Shown here: positions 54,400-64,000 of the stretch, piece after piece | How the letters are laid out: each line of letters begins with the position of its first letter | Numbering within the stretch: the stretch's first letter is position 1 | NCBI GenBank assembly: GCA_024220525.1 | Contig: JAMYWO010000065.1 | Span: 1-64,000, forward strand | Direction of reading: 5' to 3' | DNA from: Cochliopodium minus | Taxonomy: Eukaryota > Discosea > Himatismenida > Cochliopodiidae | Length of the DNA stretch: 64,000 bases | The notes under the pieces: model-generated | What the model was told of the DNA's origin: nothing | Seen by the model: only the letters and a program-made list of their open reading frames with translations | Databases searched by the model: none | Made by a program: the position numbers and the translations under genes

Positions 54400-55875
54400 T
54401 TAATTGATAACACTAAAAATTCCAACTCTTTTGTGAGGAAAATTTTTGTGATTCATTATCTCTCCATTCACAAGTATTTCATTGGTGTTCATTTTAAGTT
54501 GTAAGACAGATTCAAAGAATAGCAAAATAACAGTAACGTTATCAGTGGAACCTTTCTTAATGGCACTGTCAACCATAGCTTCGGAAATTCGCATAAAAGA
54601 CATCCCTTCTTCAAGAAACCTGTAAACCATCTTTTAAAAAATAATTAAAACAGAAAAAAAATTTAAAAAAAAAAATAAAAAAAAAATTATTAATTAATAA
54701 CTTTTTACATCAACTGCTTCTTGTGAACTAAAAATATCCTAAAAAATTAACAAAAAATTAACAAAAAAAATTAGTTTTCTATTATTTTTTCAAACCCAAA
54801 GACCATCACAAGCAACGATGGCAAAATGATCCTCTTCTTTGTTATGTTGTTGAATCGAAATGTCGGGTACGTTACTTACCAAATCACCTGTGATGTTGAG
54901 AATATTGTTGAATTCAATGTAGTTCTTTTCTACGAAATCCTTTCCGAAAGCTCCTTTAAACATAAAGTCTCCCAATCCCCTCGAAACAGCCAAATCACCA
55001 AATATCTAGTAAAAATTTTTTTAAAAAAATTTTATTGTAATATTAATTTTCTAAATAATTTTAAATGTAAAAAAAATATATTCAAAATAATAAATTTATT
55101 ATTTTAACTTTTTTTCTTTTTATAAAAGATTACCCTGTTGTTTTGAACAAAACCGCCATATCTCTCGATTCTTTCCTTTTCTAAAGGTAAATTAGGCTTA
55201 TGATCATATGTCAAATCATAAGCCCGAAACTTTCTAGAAATCACTATTCTGGAGTCACCAGCATTACATGCGTAAAACTTATTGTTTCTTAGAAGCAACA
55301 TGGAAACGGTGGTTCCTGCACTTCTACCTCCATGCTCCCTCAAAAGTTGTTCATCTGTTTCTGCGAAAGATTCTTTAATGCTTTTTTTGACTTTATCTTC
55401 GTCGTTTGCAAGAAATTTCACATTCTTCGACAAGTTTTTAAATCTTTTTTTTAATCATTTAATAGGATAATTAAATTTTAAAATGAAATGAAAATGAAAA
55501 TTTTCTTCTAAAAATTTGGAAATTCATTTCTTCTTACAAATTTTTTTTACAGAATTTGCTTGCTTCTGATCCTCCATGCCCGTCAAAAACAGCAAAACAA
55601 CCAACAGCTTTTATGTAAGATTGAAATAAAGTTTAAATTTCTTTTATTGAAAGAATCTTACTTAATCCTTCGTTGTTCGTTCCTTCTATTAAATGACTAT
55701 CTTCATTTTCTTGCCTCCTCCCAATTTTGTTACAGATTGATATTTTTATAAGTTCATCATCCAAAATCATTTCATGTTCTTCTTTTACTTTTATTCCAAA
55801 AAAATATTATTTCACTTATTTTTTTTTTTGATGAGTGATCATTTTATGTTTACCTAGTTTAATATGATGCATCAT
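54400..55875 (-). CDS. PP2C-family protein phosphatase
   Basis: Metal-dependent Ser/Thr phosphatase. Start ATG 55875 (MMHHIKL|VKEEHEMILDDEL), stop at 54400. Motifs in order: GRRQENEDSHLIEG (motif 1), AVGCFAVFDGHGGSEASKF (metal-binding DGHGG), REHGGRSAGTTVSMLLLRNN, KFYACNAGDSRIVISR, YDHKPNLPLEKERIERYGGF, FGDLAVSRGLGDFMFK, FAIVACDGLWD (second metal aspartate), the 30-base exon IFSSQEAVD region near 54709-54738, and KKGSTDNVTVILLFF. All catalytic metal ligands are present. Seven or so exons; introns are 50-110 bases. The C-terminal extension of about 40 residues is not conserved. Confidence 0.93.
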
Positions 55876-56257
55876 TTTTATTTTTTTTTATTTTTAAGAG
55901 ATTCCATTTTGGCTTATAAAATATCAATGATTGAGGTGTTTATAATTTCAAACCATTACAAAAAAGCCCATAATCTAATAAATCGGTTAAATATGGTTTG
56001 AGCTGAAAAAGAATTAAATTTAAAGTTCAGAAATTTACTAAAATAAGATAAAGATTCAAAATGTATTGGTATTTCCTTCATTGTCAAACATCTATATCAA
56101 TTTTTTTTTGAATCAATTTTTTTGAATTAAAAAAAAAAAAATTTGAATACAAGAAAGAAAAATGAAGAGTTTGATCATTATTGTCAAAAAAGCAGTAAAA
56201 ATATAATTAAAAAAGAAATTTATTTTTAAACAATTATTATAAAAAATTTATAATTTT
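55876..56257. other. Intergenic region
   Basis: About 380 A/T-rich bases between the SET-domain gene 3' end and the PP2C start, both minus. No gene recognised. Confidence 0.6.
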
Positions 56258-59200
56258 TCAATTATTCCTGATGGAATCTATTGGAAAATTATTGTTCCCT
56301 TGAGATGGATTATTATTATAGATCCCTTTAGGTTGTCGATCAACATAGCCATTGCCATTGAGATTGATGAAAGAATTGCCATTATTTCCATTGATATGGA
56401 CTAAATTGGGGTTATCTTTAGAATAACTCTCTTGTTGAATGTGAGGAGTATGAGTTGAAGGAGGAGCATCATTAATTGGTGGCAGGATATTATCATTAGA
56501 TTTAGCTTCATTTTGGTGAGAATTTACAAGATTATCAGTGCCATTGTTAGAATTTCTTCTTTTCTTTGGATCAGGAGGCAATTCTGGTCCAATATCAGGA
56601 GGAGATGCAGGAGGGCTGTTGGGAGGCAAAGGAAGGGTAACAGGATTGTTTAAAATGAGATTATTATTGTTATTATTACTGAGGGTTTCGGTGATAAAAT
56701 GTTGGTGGCTTCCATTGCTCTCCTCCAATTTTCTTTTGTTGGTAGATCCTGTTCCATTTTCTTGGATAGGATCATTAATGGGAGGTGGCACATAGATGGT
56801 AGATTGAGAAGGATGAGTGTGGAATTTAAAGATTGGAGGAGGTATCAATTCATTTTTTGAGGGTTGTATTTGTATACTATGTATTTGAAAAGAATGATGT
56901 GTGTTATTATTATTGTTATTATTTACAGTATTTATATTTATATTATCATTCTTTTGAATGACATTATTATTTTCAATCTTTTCATTGTTATTGTTATTAT
57001 TATTATTGATGCTTGGATTTGTGTTAGTATTATTGATAGAGATGATGATATTCTCATGTATCTCCTCTTGTTTGAATTGAACTACATTATTGTTATTTTC
57101 GATGATTGTGTTTTGTGTACTATCAATAGGAGAAGAAGAAGGAGAACCCTGCAAAGGACTCTGATTTGCTTCTTCTGATTTGGATTCATTCTCTTCAGTA
57201 AGATACTTGGTCATCCATGCCTTCTTACCAACCATCTTCGGAAGAACAACTTCAGAACTCTCCTTCAATTCCTTCTTTATCTGGCCTTTGGGAGGGGTAG
57301 TTCTTGAAGAAGAGTTGTTGGAAGAAGGGATTTTGCTGCTATTCAAAATGGATCCATTCACATTTTGGGAAGAATGACCAAGAGGCTTCTTGTTCAACAA
57401 ATTGGATTGAGCTTTGGGGCTTGATTCCCTAAAGTTATTGTTATTTGACGGAAACAATGTTTTTTTGGCTAATGAATTGGTGGATGTTTTGAGGGAGGTT
57501 TTTTGAGACAAATGATTAGGAAGAGGGCTTTGTTTCTTCTTCTCTTGTTCCTCCAATCTGTCAATGGTCTGTACGATTGCTTGGAGTTTCCTTTCCTCTC
57601 TGCTCATCTTTGATGAATTTCTCCTTGATTTGGATCTTGATCTGGTTTCATGTGGGATAGGTGTGGGAGCAACATCAACTTGCAAATCTATAATCACCTT
57701 CTTTTTGGGAATAGGTTGTTGTTCGATCACAATCTTTGGCTCCTTCTCTTTGACTATTGTCTCCAACTTGTTACATTCAAGGAACGTATCGCTCAATTTT
57801 TTTCTGTCAATGTACCACAAGAGAACAGGACATTGTTCTTTAGTGCAAGCACATTCCAAACCATTTCTGAGAGATCCATAAGAATAATCAAAAGGGATGG
57901 TGATTTCACTTCCAGCTTCAATCTTGCAAGTTGAAAAGATTCCCAATCTCATCTTCCCATCTATCCATTTTTCAATCACCTTCGCGTTGGGAGAACATGA
58001 TCTTCTTAGATATCTTGAAACATTTCCATGTTTGGTGGCATCGACACAAAGACCCTTCTCAGGGAAGATCAATCCACGAAAATTTGGTTTGGTGAGTTTT
58101 CCTTTGAGATTCCTGTAAGCATCCCACGTGGTAAATTTTCCATAAAACTCTATTATCAATTGTGATTGATCAATGGCTCTATTTGTAAATACACCATATT
58201 CAAGATACCATTGATCATTCTGATCTTTCTTTTCCTCCCACATTTCAACCTTTAACACCTTCATGAAATCCTCCAAAGGATTATCCAATGAATTTGGATC
58301 TGATATTTCTTTTGGTTTGGTGATGTTGTCTGATACCTTTGTATATATGTTTTCATTTTTCAACTTCCATCCAGAAAAAGGATCTTTATTATCTGTGCCC
58401 ACAATGAAACTTGGTGAGCTCAATTGTTGTATATCCAATGCCATATTGTAGAATACTTCGTGTATTATTGCCACTTTGCAATTAAATATTATCGCAACTG
58501 ATCTCAATATATTCTCCTATATATTAATGGTATTAAAAATGGAGAAATTGTTAGTATTATATAAATTATAAATTTTTTTTCTCTTTTATTTCTTACAGAT
58601 AATTCCTCATTATGAGCATTTCTACAATAATGTTTCCAATATCTTTCCAATACTGCAACCTCTTTGGTATTGAAGTTGTAGTCTTCTTGATTTTTTTTCT
58701 TCTTCCTTTTCTTCTTGTTTTTCTTTGCATATTCTAGCCAATCATTCTTGTATATGATGGGAGAAAAAAATAAGGGTAAGAAAAAATTGATAAATTGAAT
58801 ATATGGAACAAAAATAATTACTAATTTTATTTTTATATTTATAATTTTATAAAAGAGAATAAAAATTTTTTTTTTTTATATTGCATACCAAGAGTTCATT
58901 CCTAATGTCTTCATTATCTATATATTTGAACATATCAGCCTATAGAAAATAGATATTAATTTTTATTAGGTCTTTATAAATATTTTAAATTAAAAATATA
59001 TTACCTGTTTGGGAACGCATAGATGGCAATAAAAGGTTTCTGGCATTTTCTGTTTTGTTATTCCAAAATAGCATTCTGCATGTTGCCAAAATTCGCATTT
59101 ATCGCAGCAAATCATAAGTGATCCACTATCTACATTTTGTCCACATCTACATTTGATTTCTTCATCATTATCTTCTGAATTAGAATTTGAACTGTTATAA

Positions 59201-59294
59201 TTTTCATCCTGATAAGATATTTATAAAAAAGATAGAATTAGTATTATTTTTTTAATATATGGCTAATATTAGAAAATATTACCTTCAAATCCAT
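56258..59294 (-). CDS. PHD finger-SET domain protein, KMT2E/SETD5/Set3-like
   Basis: Chromatin regulator. Exons: 59294-59283 (12 bases, MDLK), 59208-59005, about 58938-58888, 58747-58602 and 58518-56258. Exon 2 is a PHD finger with the C4HC3 pattern (CRCGQNVDSGSLMICCDKCE, FWQHAECYFGI, FYCHLC). After a basic helix comes the SET domain: YLEYGVFTNRAIDQSQLIIE, VDATKHGNVSRYLRRSCSPN, GSEITIPFDYSYG, and a post-SET-like ECACTKEQCPVLLW. The RRSCSPNA variant of the RFINHSCxPN motif and the FDYSYG ending are characteristic of the KMT2E/SETD5/Set3 group, whose SET is thought to bind rather than methylate. The remaining 450 residues are Ser/Asn/Pro-rich disorder with poly-Asn runs, which fits a scaffold of a deacetylase complex. 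Confidence 0.9.
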
Positions 59295-60119
59295 TTGTAT
59301 GTTTCTTTAATATGTATCCAGTATTTGATTGTTCTTATCAATTTGATCCTTTTTTTTTAATCTTGATATATTGTTTTATTTGCTTCTTTTATTGAATTAT
59401 TTTTCTTTTATTGTTCAAGAATGGCAAACTTGTTGAACCTTTATTATTTTTTTTTGAAAATGAAATAGGTTTAAAATTTTTTTTTTTTTATATTTTTATA
59501 TATTTTTATTTTTTGAGTGTATATTTTTTTTATGATTGTGATTATGTATGAAAATAAATTTAGCATAAAAATAATACTATTTTCTTATATTTAAAGGAAA
59601 TGTTTTTGTGATTGTTTTTCATTTTTTTGTTTGTGAATATTATTTGCTGAATTTATATTTTTAATTTTAAATATATCCTGTTTAAAAAAAATTACGTAAA
59701 AAAAAATAAAAATATTTTTATATTTTTTTTTTCTCTTGGCTCCAATTTCTCATTATATTATTCCATTCTATTCTGATTGTTTTTTGCTTTCCATGTTAAT
59801 ATTTTTTTTCAAAATTATCAAATAGAAGTGGGATCAATAAGAGAAGAGAGATATTTTTTTTTTTTTTCAATAAATCCTTGAAAAGCAAATTAAAAAAAAT
59901 CAATTAATCGAAATGTATCCATTCAATCTTCCTTATATTTAAACTAAATATTTTATTTGTATAAATTTTTTTCACCTTTTGATTAAAAAATAATTTTTCA
60001 AAGTTTTCAGTGCAAATAAAAAAAAAAAAAAAATTGAAGTATAAAAGAAAGGATCTACCTTGATTAGAAATTTCATTCAAGATTATCATAACCGAAAGAA
60101 TTTTTGAGATTTATAAACG
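59295..60119. other. Divergent intergenic region
   Basis: About 825 bases between the divergent SET and pseudokinase genes: leaders and promoters of both. T-rich tracts are common. No ORF or RNA gene that I trust. Confidence 0.55.
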
Positions 60120-63100
60120 ATGATTAGGGAAAAATCGAGTAGCAAACTCGAAGTGGAGAAAATACAACATCTTTTGAATGAATATCTTGAAATAAAGAAG
60201 AAAATAGATTTGAAATTTTTAAAAGGATACGTAGGATTGAAGGAATTAACAAATACAAACTTTATAGATATAAAAATAGAGGAATTGAGACAACAAATGA
60301 GAATCTTGCAAAGAAAGATAAATGTGGATATGACATCTGAAATTTTAGAAACACCAAAATATGGGAGGAGATTTTTATCAAATGACAATCAAAAAGAATT
60401 CACATCGAGAACATCAATAGATAGAATGAATCTTAGGTATGATTTTTTTCAAAATTTATATTTTTCTCAATCCTCTTTGACAAAAGATATTATCTATCTG
60501 GAGGATCATTGGTGAAAAGATTTTTCCCATATGGAACATTGCATACAGGAACAATATCAAGATTCGATGTATTTGTGGCATCTTTATCATTGGATGCCAA
60601 AAAGAATGAGTATGAATACATCTTCCAAGAATTCTCGAGATTACGCACGATACATCACAAACAATTCTCATCGTTTCTAGGAGGATTTGCAAGCATAGAT
60701 TCCGTGAACAAACTCTATCTTTTGCTGAGCCCAGTACACGAGAAAGAAATGCTTCTTTCTGAAATAATCAAACGTAGAGAAAGTTTCACCATAGAGTCGC
60801 GAATGAAAATAGCAACATCCATAGCCCACGCAATGTATTGGCTCAGCATCAACCAACTCAACATAGAAACAAAATGTGTGCACGGGAACTTGTTTTGTGA
60901 GAACATCTGGGTGGGATCCGAGGACTCTATCTGCATCATCTATTTGGGTCTGAGGATTTTAAAGCATACCGGACAACTTGAAATATCAGAGTTACCAAAA
61001 AGCATTCAAAAGTATTTTGCACCCGAACTCAAGGAGCAGTACGAAAAAGACCGTATTTGCGTTCCTACCATCAAATCTGATATTTTCGCTTTTGGAATCA
61101 TTTTGAAGAAGCTTTTCCTCAGCAAGAACGAGAAGGTTGTGGTTGGTTGCAAGATGAGAGAGAAGCTCGAGCAGCTTGTGAAACTTTTCACTTACAAAAA
61201 TCCCAAGAGCAGACCTTCTTCTTGGGCTGAGGTCATTAAAAAGATTTCCTACTATAATTTTGTTCTTTTGAGAATCGAAAACTCTGAAGCAAGGAAAGTT
61301 TGGTAAATTTTGTTTTTAAAAAAATAAAAGATTATTTTCAAATTTCTTAATAATTAAAACAAATGATCTTTTTTTTTAACTAATGAAGATCATTAATTTG
61401 TTTAGAATCTATATTTTCATTTTTTGATTTTTATTTTTTTAAAAATGAATTTTCCTTTTTATTTTTGGAAAAGTTTAAATAAAAAATTGAATAATTTGAA
61501 TAAATGATCTTTTTTTAATTCATTTTTTTATGATTTTAATAAATAAATTTTTTGAAAACTGAAATATGAAAAATAAAATAAAAAAAAATAAATAATTAAA
61601 AAATGATCTTTTTTTGAATAATATTTTTATTAAAATTTTTGAATAAAATTTTTTGAAAATAAATGAAACTTTTTTTTTTAAAAATTAAAAATTTTTTTTT
61701 TAAAAAAAGGAGAGAATTGGTGGAAAACAAAGAAACTTACTTGGAAAAAAAGGAGAATGCTGACATCAAGAGGAGAGTCTCCAAACAAGTAGACAGGAAC
61801 GACACAGACAATCTCATGACTCCTCGCAGTGAAATGAACCTTTTGAACACCAACACCACCAAAAAGATAATGGGTCACACTAAAGAAATTGGAGGCAACA
61901 CCCAACGAGATTCCACCATGCTTGATAATCTTTCTTCTCCCAAAAGATCTCCCAATGCAAGAAAACAAACCATTTTTCCTGTTAATATGCAAAAAACTTA
62001 TACTGCAATCCCAAGCAAAAATTCTGAGCAAGAAAGTAAAATTTATGATTTATTTTATCATTTTATTTAATTTTTTTATTTTTTTGATTTTTTTTTGATT
62101 TTTTTTTGTTTTTTTTTTTGATTTTTTTTATTTTTTTTTTTTTGATTTTTTTTATTTTTTTCACTTAATAGAAAAAGTGAAAAAAAAAATCATTTGAAAA
62201 GATTTTTTGGGATCAATATACACAAATATTTTTTTTTTTATGTTTTTTTTTAAAAAAGAATTTATTTATAGAAGTTTTTTTAAATTTTTTCTTTTATTCT
62301 ATCATTTTTTATTAAAAAAAGAATTCATTTGAAAAAGAATTCATTTTTAAGAAAAATTATTTTTTAATTTTTTTTTTTAATTCATTTTTTTTTGAAAGAT
62401 GCTTTAAGTTCCCCTCGAGATGAAATCATCCATCGTTACGATCTTTACGATCCACAAAAATCGGAGAGACTCCGCACCACCGATTTCCACAGGCTGGATT
62501 GGGACATTTTCCAGAATTTCATCAAAGGCCTGATGAAAGAGAACAAACATTTCAAAGTAGAAAACTACGAGACCAAAATGATTGCTCTGAGAAAGCTTGT
62601 CTGTTCTCCTGTTTCGAACTTTAAAATAAAAAATAATTATACAGGTAAAAAAAAAAATTTACCTATATATTTTTTTAAATTAATTTCAAAACCTTTTAAT
62701 TTATAATCATAATTAAATTTGTTCATTTTTAATATTTACTAGTTCTATAAATAGAACGTTTATTTCATCAGTGAAAATAAAATTTTATTTGTTTTGAATG
62801 ATTAATAAAAAGCTTTTTATTTATTTTAAATTTGTATTAAAAATTTTTTTTTTTTTTTTGATAATTAATTTTCAGTTTATTTTTATATTAAAGGTTTTTT
62901 ATTTTAATGAATTATTTTTTTTTTTTACTTATTAATTTAAATTTTTTGTTATTTTTTTCTTATTAATTTACATTTTTTTTTTTACATTTTTTTTTTCATT
63001 TTCGAAAGTCACCATTGATCGTTTCAACATGATGGTCCAATGGTTTGGTTTCGACATCACCACCTTCAGCTTCATCGACAACTGCTACAAGATCATCAAG

Positions 63101-63415
63101 AACCCCTGGTTCTACACCGAAATGAGCGAGGAAAACGCCCATCTGATCCTCTCCCAATTTCCGGGTTCCCGAAAGTGGCTTGTCCGTTTCAACTATAAAA
63201 ACCCTCCTTTTTATATCATTAGTTATTTGGGTGTTGACAACTTTGTTTGTCACGACAAAATCTCTTTTTCCGATGATTATTACTCTTTGGGTATTTTGAA
63301 TGAGAAGAGTGAGATGAATGTTGTCGTCAATCATTCTTTGAAGAAGTTGATCCATGATCATTATCACAGGAAAAAGATTTTTGACATCAATAATTATTTT
63401 TCTGTCAAATTGTAA
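60120..63415 (+). CDS. Pseudokinase-SH2 domain protein
   Basis: Five exons: 60120-60436, 60487-61301, 61710 to about 62033, 62399-62642, and 63010-63415. Order: coiled-coil start (KLEVEKIQHLLNEYLEIKKK); protein-kinase-like domain with a short Gly loop (YYLSGGSLVKRFFPYGTLHTG), VHGNLFCENIWV at the catalytic-loop position, YLG where DFG should be, YFAPEL, and IKSDIFAFGIILKKL; a Ser/Thr/Lys linker (SSPKRSPNARK); an acidic helical segment; and a C-terminal SH2 domain (WFYTEMSEENAHLILSQFPG, SRKWLVRFNYKNPPFYIISY). The catalytic HRD Asp, DFG Asp and the VAIK Lys are not visible, so it should be catalytically dead. The SH2 keeps its phosphotyrosine Arg (LVRF). Kinase-then-SH2 order is that of the SHK kinases of social amoebae. 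Confidence 0.85.
62060..62398. repeat. T-rich low-complexity intron of the pseudokinase-SH2 gene
   Basis: Intron of about 365 bases dominated by TTTTTTGA and T-homopolymer runs, including poly-T at 62070-62160. No coding or RNA feature. Confidence 0.7.
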
Positions 63416-63937
63416 AATAAATTCTGACATTTTTATTGTTAATAGCTTTTCTTTTTTTTTTTTCTTTCATAGAAAACAAACAGGGTTAAAATTTATAAAA
63501 ATTAATTTGACCTTTTTTCAAATCAAATATAAAAAAAAATTGAATTCTAAATTCTCTTTTGATTATCTGAATAAAACGAATTGATCTTTTTAAATTCAAG
63601 AATCCTTGATCAAAATTTTAACCCAAACAAATGGTAATAAAAAATTTCAATATTTAATATCTATATGAATATCCCAATAAATGTAATCAATCAAACAAAT
63701 TATGATTGTATTCCCAATTAATTTTTATGAAAATATTATAAGGAAAAATAATTTGCATAATTATGCGTATCACCCACCATACACTGTATGTAAATATCAA
63801 TTATTAATAAATATTTATTTATATGAAACAGGAAAAAGATAAGAAGAGAGAAAAAGTAATCAGGATAAACAATGAGGTAAAAATTTTAGTTTTTTTTTTT
63901 ATTGCAAAAATAAAAGTGAAGCACATTAAATACAAAG
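63416..63937. other. Intergenic region
   Basis: About 520 bases. A weak open stretch with a GT donor (EKDKKREKVIRINNE, 63832-63876) could be a non-coding or alternative 5' exon of the following gene. Otherwise empty. Confidence 0.45.
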
Positions 63938-64000
63938 ATGAAAAAGAAAGAAGTGGTTTTAAGCAAATTGGAGCCTAATGAAGAGGAGATGAAAATAATA
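63938..64000 (+). CDS. 5' end of an unknown gene running out of the window
   Basis: ATG 63938 opens MKKKEVVLSKLEPNEEEMKII and stays open to the window end. The composition (Lys/Glu, few Phe/Ile/Asn) is more like the genes here than like translated A/T filler. Too short to say more. Confidence 0.35.
   Translation, partial: MKKKEVVLSKLEPNEEEMKII

Overview
This is a eukaryotic nuclear window. It is extremely A+T-rich, has dense short introns (mostly 50-150 bases, GT-AG, with A/T-only interiors), uses the standard stops TAA, TAG and TGA, and has Asn-rich low-complexity tracts in coding sequence. The gene content (histone H3, mitochondrial Hsp70, PEX1, AK6, a PHD-SET protein, PP2C, a kinase-like protein with an SH2 domain, GT61) fits a free-living amoeboid protist with mitochondria and peroxisomes, perhaps Amoebozoa. 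I cannot name the genus.

Layout. 1-4.1 kb: a HEAT/ARM-like gene on the minus strand, a small secreted-protein gene cut by a one-base n, and a displaced copy of the HEAT gene's downstream exons. 4.3-5.6 kb: the 3' half of PEX1. 6.3-8.3 kb: a PA-domain multi-membrane protein. 9.3-13.2 kb: two almost identical H3 genes flanking a gapped gene and an unknown gene. 13.7-15.3 kb: a membrane-anchored methyltransferase. 15.6-16.8 kb: a secreted protein. 17.2-21.3 kb: two paralogous LRR proteins. 21.6-23.9 kb: two minus-strand genes around a 656-base gap. 24.3-31.9 kb: a WD40 protein, mitochondrial Hsp70 and a TPR protein on the plus strand.

The standout region is 32.0-48.6 kb. It holds three head-to-tail minus-strand paralogues of about 5.4 kb with at least a dozen matching exons. 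Each encodes an acidic disordered N-terminus with repeated NYL motifs, a CLU-type domain, TPR-like helices, leucine-rich repeats, a novel beta-rich tail and a C-terminal hydrophobic anchor ending in a conserved (M/I)DxRx(L/F). In all three, the CLU region is split by 17-, 16- and 10-base microexons. 49.0-63.4 kb then holds AK6, a GT61 glycosyltransferase, a stand-alone ADP-ribosyltransferase-like protein, PP2C, a KMT2E/SETD5-like PHD-SET protein and a pseudokinase-SH2 protein.

Two cross-cutting observations stand out. Several unrelated genes keep an open frame only if exons of 4, 7, 10 or 13 bases are included, and two introns appear to start with GC rather than GT. Assembly defects (two N gaps, two one-base n joins, a displaced duplicate at 3.3-4.2 kb) truncate several genes.
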